Origin: Marinomonas hwangdonensis
GTDB taxonomy: Bacteria > Pseudomonadota > Gammaproteobacteria > Pseudomonadales > Marinomonadaceae
Length of the DNA: 64,000 bases
Reading direction: 5' to 3'
Assembly: GCF_003721245.1 (NCBI RefSeq)
Contig: NZ_RIZG01000007.1
Coordinates: 124,001 to 188,000 of the forward strand
In this document: piece by piece, positions 56,031 through 64,000 of the stretch
Layout of the letters: the number at the start of each line of letters is the position of its first letter
How positions within the stretch are numbered: the stretch's first letter is position 1
Made by a program: the position numbers and the translations under genes
Notes under the pieces: model-generated
What the model was told of the DNA's origin: nothing
The model's input: the letters and a program-made list of their open reading frames with translations, nothing else
Database searches by the model: none

Positions 56031-57107
56031 TTAGCTGCGTTGGCGTTTTGGAAGGACATCGCGCAAAGCATTTGCCATATTTGTCAGGGTCTTTTCCGTT
56101 GTTTCCCAGTCAATGCATGCATCAGTGATGGAAACACCGTACTCTAGATCAATTAAATTAGCTGGTACTTTCTGATTTCCCCAGCCAATATTACTTTCAA
56201 TCATGAGTCCCATAATAGACTGGTTGCCATCAAGGATTTGCTGAGTTGAATCCTCGGCAACGGTTACTTGACGTTCTGGTTTCTTATTTGAGTTCTCGTG
56301 CGAACAATCAACCATGATGTTGTGTTTTAAGTTGGCTGAGGTTAGTGCTTCTTCACTCAACGCAATATTTTTTGCATCGTAATTTGGCAAGCCATTACCA
56401 CCACGTAAAACGAGGTGACCGTAAGCGTTGCCTTTTGTGTTGACTATGCTGACTTCTCCACTTTCATTGATACCTAGAAAAGAATGTGGATGAGAAACGG
56501 ATTGCATAGCGTTAACGGCGACCGTTAATCCACCATCTGTTCCATTTTTAAAGCCAACAGGCCCCGATAAGCCAGACGCCATTTCGCGATGGGTTTGAGA
56601 TTCGGTTGTGCGTGCACCAATGGCAGACCAACTGATGAGGTCTTGGATGTATTGTGGTGAAATCGGGTCTAATGCTTCTGTTGCAAGTGGAAGACCCAGC
56701 TCTGCTAAATCAATCAGTAATTTGCGCCCAATTCTAATGCCTTTATCTATGTCAAACGTGCCATCAAGATTGGGATCATTGATCAAGCCTTTCCAACCGA
56801 CAGTGGTGCGTGGTTTTTCAAAGTAGGCGCGCATGATGATAAACAATGTGTCGTCTAGTTTTTCTGAAAGTGCTTTTAGGCGAGTAGCATAATCAAGGGC
56901 GGCTTTCGGGTCGTGGATTGAACAGGGGCCTATGACAATGGCAAGGCGGTGATCTTTTCCATCCATGATGTTTTTAATGATTTCGCGGGATTCCGCTACA
57001 TGGCTGCTGATGTTTTCAGTGACTGGCAGCTCTGTTTTTAACGTGCTCGGTGTTACCAAAGAGGTAAAAGAGGCAATATTTAAGTCTTCAAGACGCTTGT
57101 TACTCAT
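56031..57107 (-). CDS. aroF/aroG/aroH: 3-deoxy-7-phosphoheptulonate synthase (DAHP synthase, type I)
   Basis: The first enzyme of the shikimate pathway, joining PEP and erythrose 4-phosphate. The 358-residue protein shows AIVIGPCSIHD, MRAYFEKPRTTVGWKG, TEALDPISPQY, WSAIGARTTESQTHRE, GFKNGTDG and MVDCSHENSNK, with the metal Cys in GPCS and His in DCSH. It is of the feedback-regulated AroF/AroG/AroH type; which amino acid inhibits it cannot be judged from sequence alone by eye. It is a single gene, transcribed away from cysB. Confidence 0.95.
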   Translation of the reverse strand: MSNKRLEDLNIASFTSLVTPSTLKTELPVTENISSHVAESREIIKNIMDGKDHRLAIVIGPCSIHDPKAALDYATRLKALSEKLDDTLFIIMRAYFEKPRTTVGWKGLINDPNLDGTFDIDKGIRIGRKLLIDLAELGLPLATEALDPISPQYIQDLISWSAIGARTTESQTHREMASGLSGPVGFKNGTDGGLTVAVNAMQSVSHPHSFLGINESGEVSIVNTKGNAYGHLVLRGGNGLPNYDAKNIALSEEALTSANLKHNIMVDCSHENSNKKPERQVTVAEDSTQQILDGNQSIMGLMIESNIGWGNQKVPANLIDLEYGVSITDACIDWETTEKTLTNMANALRDVLPKRQRS

Positions 57108-58391
<1,284 letters not shown>

Positions 58392-58446
58392 TTGTTTGCA
58401 CGTGCATTATTTGTGTGTTGATTACATAAGATGTGTTTGAAAATTA

Positions 58447-58485
58447 AAAAAGCCGCGATCTAGCGCTATGGATTGCGGCTTTTTG
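58447..58485 (+). terminator. Intrinsic terminator after cysB
   Basis: AAAAGCCGCGATC pairs with GATTGCGGCTTTT with one wobble pair, 11-nt loop and a T-run. It also reads into the reverse-strand wrbA gene end. Confidence 0.88.
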
Positions 58486-58507
58486 GTTTTACTGCTTTAG
58501 GGAAATA

Positions 58508-59116
58508 TTACACAGACTTTTGTAGTTTAAGCGTCATTTCAGCAATGCGCTTGCCTTGCGCTTCGCAGAGCGCTTTCTCATCATCGGTTAGGGTGGTTTC
58601 ATTTGTGCTGTTGGCAAGATGGCTGGCGCCATAAGGTGTTCCACCTGCTGATGTGTGTATCAGTTCTTTATGCTTGTAAGATAGGCCGACCCATACCATG
58701 CCGTGATGCAGCAACGGCGTCATCATACTATGAATGCATTGTTCTTGCCCGCCGTGCATGGTGCTGGCACTGGTAAAGCCACACGCTGGTTTATCTATTA
58801 ATTGGCCTGTTAGCCACAAGGTCGATGTCTGATCAAGAAAGTGCTTCAGTGGCGCAGCCATGCTACCAAAATAGGAGGGCGATCCCATTGCAAGGCCGGA
58901 GCAGTCAGCAAGTTCTTCTAATGTGCAGTAAGGTGCTCCGTCATCGGGTAGGGCGGGAGAAGCAATGGTTGTGGTGTCTGCAACGTTGGGTACTTGTCGT
59001 ATTTTAGCTTCTACACCACTGACTCTATTGACGCCGCGAGCGATGTATTTTGCCATTTCGGAGACGGAGCCGTGACGGCTGTAAAATAAAACTAATACGT
59101 AGGGCAACTGGGTCAT
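58508..59116 (-). CDS. wrbA: NAD(P)H:quinone oxidoreductase WrbA
   Basis: A flavodoxin-fold FMN protein of 202 residues. It shows the FMN-phosphate loop FYSRHGSVSEMAKYI, MGSPSYFGSMAAPLKHFLDQ and TSASTMHGGQEQCI, the typical order of WrbA, which makes two-electron reductions of quinones. AAGGAG lies 7-8 nt before the ATG. The gene starts 15 bp after the YfgD-like gene on the same strand, so the two are probably one operon. Confidence 0.93.
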   Translation of the reverse strand: MTQLPYVLVLFYSRHGSVSEMAKYIARGVNRVSGVEAKIRQVPNVADTTTIASPALPDDGAPYCTLEELADCSGLAMGSPSYFGSMAAPLKHFLDQTSTLWLTGQLIDKPACGFTSASTMHGGQEQCIHSMMTPLLHHGMVWVGLSYKHKELIHTSAGGTPYGASHLANSTNETTLTDDEKALCEAQGKRIAEMTLKLQKSV

Positions 59117-59131
59117 TCTCGTAGCTCCTTG

Positions 59132-59476
59132 TTAATTAAATAAGGTCAAAACATCTTCAGGTGGTCGGCCAATTTTGGCTGTGTTGTTGTGTATGACGAT
59201 GGGGCGTTCTATTAAAATGGGGTGGGCATGCATAGCGTGCAGGCATTCTTCGTCTGTTGAGTTTTTACTCAGACCAAGCTCTTTGAAAAGAGCATCTTTT
59301 GTGCGTATGAGGGCAATCGGTGTTATTGCGAGCTGGCTAACAAGTGTTTTGATTTCTTCTAGATTTGGTGGGTCTTGCAAATACAAACGAATCGTAGGTT
59401 GAATATTGTTTTCTTCGAGAAGTTGCAAGGTTTGTCGCGATTTAGAGCAGCGAGGATTATGGTAAATAGTGGTCAT
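59132..59476 (-). CDS. yfgD: ArsC/YfgD-family thioredoxin-fold protein
   Basis: A 114-residue ArsC-family protein. The N-terminal YHNPRCSKSRQTLQLL carries the single redox-active Cys of the family, and the C-terminal LIERPIVIHNNTAKIGRPPEDVL is the conserved RPIV and arsenate-binding region. It is closest in pattern to E. coli YfgD, whose arsenate reductase activity is not shown; no ars genes adjoin it, so a true arsenate role is doubtful. The Met at 59476 fits the family start. It is upstream of wrbA in the same transcript. Confidence 0.9.
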   Translation of the reverse strand: MTTIYHNPRCSKSRQTLQLLEENNIQPTIRLYLQDPPNLEEIKTLVSQLAITPIALIRTKDALFKELGLSKNSTDEECLHAMHAHPILIERPIVIHNNTAKIGRPPEDVLTLFN

Positions 59477-59505
59477 GCGGGATTCCATTTTTGGTGGGTA
59501 TAACA

Positions 59506-59539
59506 AAGGCTGATAGAAGCGCGGAGTTCTATCAGCCTT
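59506..59539 (-). terminator. Candidate terminator after proS
   Basis: A perfect 13-bp stem (59506-59518 with 59527-59539), 8-nt loop and a modest T-run on the reverse strand. It lies just after the proS stop. Confidence 0.7.
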
Positions 59540-59546
59540 GACGATG

Positions 59547-61271
59547 TTATTTCTTGCTTAAAATAAAATCGACTGCATCCGCTATGGCGATGTCTTCGTT
59601 TTCGCCTGCTTTGCGGTATTTGTACTCCAGTGTTCCTTTTTCAAGGCCTTTATCGCCTACCACTAAACGATGTGGGATGCCTAGCAGTTCGCAGTCAGCG
59701 AATTTAACGCCTGGTCGTTCTTTACGGTCGTCCAGTAATACATCTAAGCCTTTTGATTTTAATTCGGCATACAGACGGTCGCACTCTGTGCGAACGGCCT
59801 CTGATTTGTCGTAATTCATTGCGACAATGGCAATGTCAAATGGCGCGATACTTTCTGGCCATAAAATCCCTTTCTCATCAAAGTTTTGTTCGATGGCGGC
59901 AGCAACGATACGAGAAACACCAATACCATAACAGCCCATATGCATGACTTGGGCCTTACCATTTTCATCAAGAACTGTCGCTTTAAGGGCTTCGGCGTAC
60001 TGTTGGCCAAGTTGGAAAATATGGCCGACTTCGATGCCGCGTTTGATCACAATGGTGCCTTGACCGTCTGGTGAAGGGTCACCTTCTACAACATTGCGAA
60101 TGTCTGCTATTTCGAAGGTGGCGCAGTCACGCTCCCAGTTTAAGCCGGTAAAGTGGTAGTCGTCTTTATTTGCGCCAGCACAGAAATCAGACATTACTGC
60201 GGCAGATCGGTCGGCGATAACACGAATGCCTTTTTCTGCTAAGCCTTTTGGACCAATTGAGCCTGGTGCACAGCCTATTTTGGCAATGATGTCAGCTTCA
60301 TCGGCAAATTCAAATGGCACAACTATGCCTGCCAGTTTTTCCACCTTGATTTCATTGATGTTATGGTCGCCACGAAGTACTAAGGCAACGATTGATGGCT
60401 GATTATCTTGATCAATGGCTTTCACTAGCATGGTTTTTACTGTGCTAGTGACGTCTAATGTTAAGAACTCGGCCACTTTTGCTATGGTCTTGCAATCAGG
60501 TGTAAAAACTTCTGCAATCTCTTGAGTGGGTGCGTCGGCTTTTTCTTTTAGACAAATGGCTTCAGCCAGCTCAATATTTGCTGCGAAATCCGACGAGTCA
60601 CTGAACGCAATGTCATCTTCACCAGAGTCGGCCAGTACATGGAATTCGTGCGAATAGGCACCACCAATACTGCCAGTGTCAGCACGAACTGGACGGTAGT
60701 CTAAACCAATGCGATCAAACACATTGCAGTATGCTTGGTGCATGACATCATAGGTTTGTTGTAGTGATTCAGCGCCAACATGAAAAGAATAGGCGTCTTT
60801 CATGCAGAACTCACGCGAGCGCATGACACCAAAGCGTGGTCGCACTTCATCGCGGAATTTGGTTTGAATCTGGAAAAAATTGATAGGCAATTGCTTGTAG
60901 CTTGTGAGCTCATTGCGTGCGAGTTCTGTGATGACCTCTTCGTGCGTTGGTCCAACGCAGTAGTCTCTTCCGTGTCTGTCTTGTAAACGAAGGAGTTCAG
61001 GGCCATATTTCTGCCAGCGCCCGGTTTCTTGCCACAATTCCGCTGGCTGAACGGCGGGCATCATAACCTCAAGTGCTCCGGCTTTTTCCATTTCATCGCG
61101 AACGATGTTTTCGACTTTGCGGAAAACTTTTAAGCCAGTAGGTAGCCAAGTGTAAAGGCCTTTCGAAATCTGGCGAATCATGCCAGCTCTAACCATGAGT
61201 TGATGGCTGGTAACGACCGCGTCTGTTGGAGCGTCACGTAATGTTGAAAATAAATAGTTGCTTGCGCGCAT
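59547..61271 (-). CDS. proS: Prolyl-tRNA synthetase ProS
   Basis: A class II aminoacyl-tRNA synthetase, 574 residues, that charges tRNA-Pro. It opens with [18 protein letters not shown] and shows the class II motif 2 [21 protein letters not shown], motif 3 GIGVSR and the C-terminal anticodon-binding domain. Between motifs 2 and 3 (about 230-400) it contains the INS editing domain of the bacterial type, with [10 protein letters not shown] and the FCAGANKD stretch. No good ribosome-binding site precedes the ATG. Identification is secure. Confidence 0.97.
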   Translation of the reverse strand: MRASNYLFSTLRDAPTDAVVTSHQLMVRAGMIRQISKGLYTWLPTGLKVFRKVENIVRDEMEKAGALEVMMPAVQPAELWQETGRWQKYGPELLRLQDRHGRDYCVGPTHEEVITELARNELTSYKQLPINFFQIQTKFRDEVRPRFGVMRSREFCMKDAYSFHVGAESLQQTYDVMHQAYCNVFDRIGLDYRPVRADTGSIGGAYSHEFHVLADSGEDDIAFSDSSDFAANIELAEAICLKEKADAPTQEIAEVFTPDCKTIAKVAEFLTLDVTSTVKTMLVKAIDQDNQPSIVALVLRGDHNINEIKVEKLAGIVVPFEFADEADIIAKIGCAPGSIGPKGLAEKGIRVIADRSAAVMSDFCAGANKDDYHFTGLNWERDCATFEIADIRNVVEGDPSPDGQGTIVIKRGIEVGHIFQLGQQYAEALKATVLDENGKAQVMHMGCYGIGVSRIVAAAIEQNFDEKGILWPESIAPFDIAIVAMNYDKSEAVRTECDRLYAELKSKGLDVLLDDRKERPGVKFADCELLGIPHRLVVGDKGLEKGTLEYKYRKAGENEDIAIADAVDFILSKK

Positions 61272-61330
61272 AATAGTATCAATATCTTAAAAAATTGGAG
61301 GTTAAAAATCAAATTGCCGCTATTCGTGTC

Positions 61331-62200
61331 TTAGCCGGCGAAACGGGGCTCAATTTGTCCTTTGACGTTCGTTTCTAATGCAAAGATGCCACCTGCTTGT
61401 GGGAACTGTTCTAATTCCTCTTTGGTATGTGCTCCGCGGCAAGTAGAAACAAAAAGAGTTTTCATTTCTGGTCCGCCAAAAGCGACCATGGTTGGATAGA
61501 TGGCAGGCACTGGGTGTTCTTCAAGAATCTCGCCCTCTGGGCTTATTTTGACGATACGTTGTCCTTGATAAAGAGCGGACCAATAGTTGCCTTCACTGTC
61601 AACGGCAGCACCATCAGGGCGACCATTACCACGTGGAAATTCAATGAAAATACGCTTATTCGTCGCCGCGCCTGTTTTAAGATCATAATCAAATTGATAG
61701 ACAATATGATTCGGGGTGTCGGAATAGTACATGGTTTTATTATCAGGGGAGAAAGCTAGACCATTTGATGTCCAGGCAGCTTGGTCAATCAGTGTTTCCT
61801 TTCCGTGACTAAACTGGTGTAAGGCACCACGAAAAGCGTCTTTCGGTGCATACATTGTGCCAGCAAAAAAACGCCCCATTGCATCGCAACGTCCATCATT
61901 GAATCGCGTGGTTGTTTGGTCGTAAGTAGCCAGCCAGTAGGGCTTTAATTCGTCTGTAAAATCTTTAAACGTATACACGCCAGAACGGAATGCGGCTATG
62001 AAGCCGCTATGCTCATCAAGAGAAAAGCAACCAATCTCTTCACTAAATTCACGTTTTAAAAGGTTTTTTGATTTTGTGTCGTAAGCGTATAGTATGAAAG
62101 AATCTATATCGACAAAATAGAGCGTCTGAGTTCGCTCGTCCCATCGAGGACATTCGGCTAATTTTGCCTGTGCATCCACAGCACATTGCATATCAGTCAT
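61331..62200 (-). CDS. SMP-30/gluconolactonase-family protein
   Basis: A 289-residue six-bladed beta-propeller protein of the SMP-30/Gnl family. It has the metal-binding Glu in AECPRWDERTQTLYFVDI, RFNDGRCDAMGRFFAGTM, TSNGLAFSPDNKTMYYSDT and RPDGAAVDSEGNYW with the catalytic Asp. Members hydrolyse sugar lactones; the substrate here is not identifiable. GGAG with a 5-nt gap precedes the ATG. It is divergent from the HIT gene. Confidence 0.9.
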   Translation of the reverse strand: MTDMQCAVDAQAKLAECPRWDERTQTLYFVDIDSFILYAYDTKSKNLLKREFSEEIGCFSLDEHSGFIAAFRSGVYTFKDFTDELKPYWLATYDQTTTRFNDGRCDAMGRFFAGTMYAPKDAFRGALHQFSHGKETLIDQAAWTSNGLAFSPDNKTMYYSDTPNHIVYQFDYDLKTGAATNKRIFIEFPRGNGRPDGAAVDSEGNYWSALYQGQRIVKISPEGEILEEHPVPAIYPTMVAFGGPEMKTLFVSTCRGAHTKEELEQFPQAGGIFALETNVKGQIEPRFAG

Positions 62201-62284
62201 GCGGGCTCCAAGTCTTTAAGGGTTTTAAAAAACAGGTTGCTATAGTGCTTATGAAAGCCTTTTTTGTAAATAGGGAGATAAAAG

Positions 62285-62728
62285 ATGTTTGAGTTAAATT
62301 CCGTGCTAGAGCGCGATACTATCCTCATTGGGCACTTTCCGCTGTGTCAGCTAAGAATAATGAATGATTCACAGTTCCCTTGGTTTATTCTCGTTCCTCA
62401 GAGAAATGATGTGTCAGAAATCTATCAGCTGGTTGATGAAGATAGGCTGCAAATGATGGCAGAAAGTTGCCTCTTGGCGGAAGCGCTTCATGACGCTTTT
62501 TCCGCAACAAAGCTTAATGTTGCCGCCTTGGGGAATCAGGTGTCGCAATTGCATCTTCATCACATTGTTCGCTATAAGTCAGATCCTTGCTGGCCTGATC
62601 CGGTTTGGGGAAAATTGAAGTCGATTCCTTACACCAATGAAAACTTGGCTGAGATCTTGCTTAAAGTCCAGTCATTACTAAGCGACGATTTAACATTACC
62701 GAGCGATGGGGCTGAACTTTATTATTGA
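62285..62728 (+). CDS. HIT-domain protein
   Basis: A 147-residue histidine-triad family protein. The catalytic triad pattern is QLHLHHIVRYKSDP (HxHxH-like) near residue 93, with the nucleotide-binding RDTILIGHFPLCQLRIMN and PWFILVPQR start. HIT proteins hydrolyse nucleotidyl phosphoramidates or dinucleoside polyphosphates; which one is unknown here. GGGAG lies 7 nt before the ATG. It is followed 59 bp later by the DUF2786 gene in the same direction. Confidence 0.9.
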   Translation: MFELNSVLERDTILIGHFPLCQLRIMNDSQFPWFILVPQRNDVSEIYQLVDEDRLQMMAESCLLAEALHDAFSATKLNVAALGNQVSQLHLHHIVRYKSDPCWPDPVWGKLKSIPYTNENLAEILLKVQSLLSDDLTLPSDGAELYY

Positions 62729-62787
62729 AAGATTGGCCTAAATTCGTATCATTTCTGATTAAAATTTAGCCAGCTGGAATGTGTCTT

Positions 62788-64000
62788 ATGAGCATGAGCA
62801 AAAGGAAGAAGGCCATACAAAAGGTTGTTAAGTTGTTGAACTTAGCAACTTCAACAAACGTCAGTGAATCTGTTATGGCGCTGCGTCATGCGGAGTCGTT
62901 GATTCGGCAGTATCAGGTGGCTCAACGGGAGCTACCTATTTTGCAGTTGTGTGATCGCTCAATGCTTTATCGAGTCAGTTGGGGTGGTGGGGCGCCGCGC
63001 TATGTCAAAGAGTCCGTTGTTAAGCCATCAACTGAAGGTTCTGTATATGAGCGTCGTTTTAGTGAAAAAAGTAGCGATCCAAGTCGTGCTTATGAATCTG
63101 CTCGTACCATTCTTGATGATATGGACTTGACAGGGTTTGACCCGTCAAAACCTGCATGTGGTTCAGAGAAGAGCGAGGCTGATAAAAAGACTTGCAGCGA
63201 AGATGTTCAACCTCCTTTTGAGATGAAGGGAAGTGGTTTTAATGCCGAGGCTAAAATGACCAGTCACGTTTCCGATGATACCAATGCCGGATCGCCAACA
63301 CTAAAAACGAGAGCTGAGTTTCAAGAGAAGTTTTCTTTCCATGAGAGTGCGACAGCCAATTTCACCTCCAATGACAATGTTATTAATGCCACTAAAGCAT
63401 TTCGTCCAGACAGTCATCAATTCACTGAAACATTAAAAACGCAATATGCTGCGAGCGATCCTGCTGTGCCTTTTTCTGAAGATGTTTATTGGTCAAAAGT
63501 GTGTGAAAAATTGGCTGATTTTGATGAAGCTAAGATTCAAACGGACATCGAGGCGCTTAATGTTCAGCTTTTATTAGCACAAGAGAATTTGCAAACAAAG
63601 AAAAATCATCGTTATAAGTATGAGCAGGAGGAGGTGCAAGAGCGTGCTAAGCGAGCCCGAATAGAGCAAAGTTTTGAAGAAGCCATAGAGCGAGCTTTCC
63701 AGGCTCGCGCAAAAGCGTATGAAGCCTGGGAAGAGTCTTGTTCTAAGGCTAGGATGTCGCGATTGCGAGAGGAGCAAGAAGCGGTACAGAGCTATGAGGC
63801 AATTAATCAAACTTTGCTAAAAAATAAGGAGTCGTATAAGCAGCACCTTCAACGTAAGGAGGATTATCGAGCGGCAAAGATTATGCACGATCTGCGCCGA
63901 CATCTAGTCTCGGCGGCTTCAGCTGAAGAGGATGCTCCAGCCTCGTATGAAAAAGTTATCTCCATTATGAGTGATAACGGCTTATCTCTGAAAGATTTAG
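62788..64000 (+). CDS. DUF2786-domain protein, cut by the window edge
   Basis: An open frame of 404 codons runs from ATG 62788 to the right edge without a stop, so the C-terminus is missing. The first 40 residues (KKAIQKVVKLLNLATSTNVSESVMALRHAESLIRQYQV) match the DUF2786 pattern. A serine-rich, poorly conserved middle (about 80-230) follows, then a long charged helical, coiled-coil-prone region (about 245-390). A J-domain or other late domain could lie beyond the edge. TGGAA precedes the ATG. No function is known for the domain. Confidence 0.75.
   Translation, partial: MSMSKRKKAIQKVVKLLNLATSTNVSESVMALRHAESLIRQYQVAQRELPILQLCDRSMLYRVSWGGGAPRYVKESVVKPSTEGSVYERRFSEKSSDPSRAYESARTILDDMDLTGFDPSKPACGSEKSEADKKTCSEDVQPPFEMKGSGFNAEAKMTSHVSDDTNAGSPTLKTRAEFQEKFSFHESATANFTSNDNVINATKAFRPDSHQFTETLKTQYAASDPAVPFSEDVYWSKVCEKLADFDEAKIQTDIEALNVQLLLAQENLQTKKNHRYKYEQEEVQERAKRARIEQSFEEAIERAFQARAKAYEAWEESCSKARMSRLREEQEAVQSYEAINQTLLKNKESYKQHLQRKEDYRAAKIMHDLRRHLVSAASAEEDAPASYEKVISIMSDNGLSLKDL

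Noticed and set aside
59132-59476. Arsenate reductase in an arsenic resistance cluster
   Set aside because: Sequence fits the YfgD side of the family and no arsR, arsB or acr3 gene adjoins it; the ArsR-type gene at 23.9 kb is of the thiol-sensor type.

Overview
This 64 kb window reads as chromosomal DNA of a marine gammaproteobacterium, most like Oceanospirillales/Marinomonas. That placement is inferred from many recognisable gammaproteobacterial housekeeping proteins (ThiC, PyrC, SbcB, HtpG, XthA, Gor, PepD, MinCDE, ProS, CysB), from gene order and from moderate GC; no rRNA is present to settle it. Most of the window is ordinary, densely packed core genome.

Layout. 1-6.1 kb: TPP riboswitch and a thiamine operon, thiC-thiDE(fusion)-thiS-thiG-thiH, closed by a terminator. 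6.1-8.6 kb: aroA (reverse) and a YdhF-type aldo/keto reductase. 8.7-12.4 kb: a sensory group of a periplasmic SUOX-fold-like protein, a membrane histidine kinase and a receiver/HD-GYP phosphodiesterase. 12.4-20.6 kb: YchJ-like protein, sbcB, AI-2E family permease, deaD-type helicase, pyrC, tRNA-Leu(UAG), DUF599 protein and an O-methyltransferase. 20.8-29.8 kb: htpG, a secreted LigE-type DNA ligase, a two-cysteine ArsR regulator of the BigR/SqrR/YgaV type, xthA, gor, pepD, a YgiD-like dioxygenase and a small basic hypothetical protein.

30.1-36.3 kb is the accessory region and the main discovery. It is an array of six co-oriented gene cassettes separated by attC-type recombination sites, with no integron integrase in the window (a CALIN-like array). 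Cassette genes encode an HNH-type protein, two GFA-family proteins, a membrane-anchored coiled-coil protein, an SDR and a PhzF-family protein. In four of the five sites the left core box is (nearly) the reverse complement of the start of its own cassette, as integron chemistry predicts; the second site is composite but its outer left box also matches. The left flank carries an orphan LexA-like box and a diverged 55-bp direct repeat around a DUF2306 gene; the last cassette lacks a recognisable attC.

36.3-49.6 kb: a 7TMR-DISM/degenerate GGDEF/EAL protein, a ferredoxin-domain protein of unknown role, sbcD-sbcC, minC-minD-minE, a lipoprotein di-haem peroxidase behind a Fur-like box, and a Tas-type aldo/keto reductase. 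49.7-58.4 kb: a stand-alone second elongation factor G, a YgiM-like SH3 protein, cysI-DUF934, nfuA, a DAHP synthase and cysB, so the sulfite-reduction genes lie close to their likely activator. 58.5-64 kb: wrbA and yfgD-like genes, proS, an SMP-30 protein, a HIT protein and a DUF2786 gene cut by the right edge.

Two c-di-GMP phosphodiesterase types (HD-GYP and EAL), sulfur and Fe-S functions (cysI, cysB, nfuA, a persulfide-sensor-like regulator) and thiol redox (gor, xthA nearby) recur, but apart from the named operons no functional link between regions is shown by the sequence.
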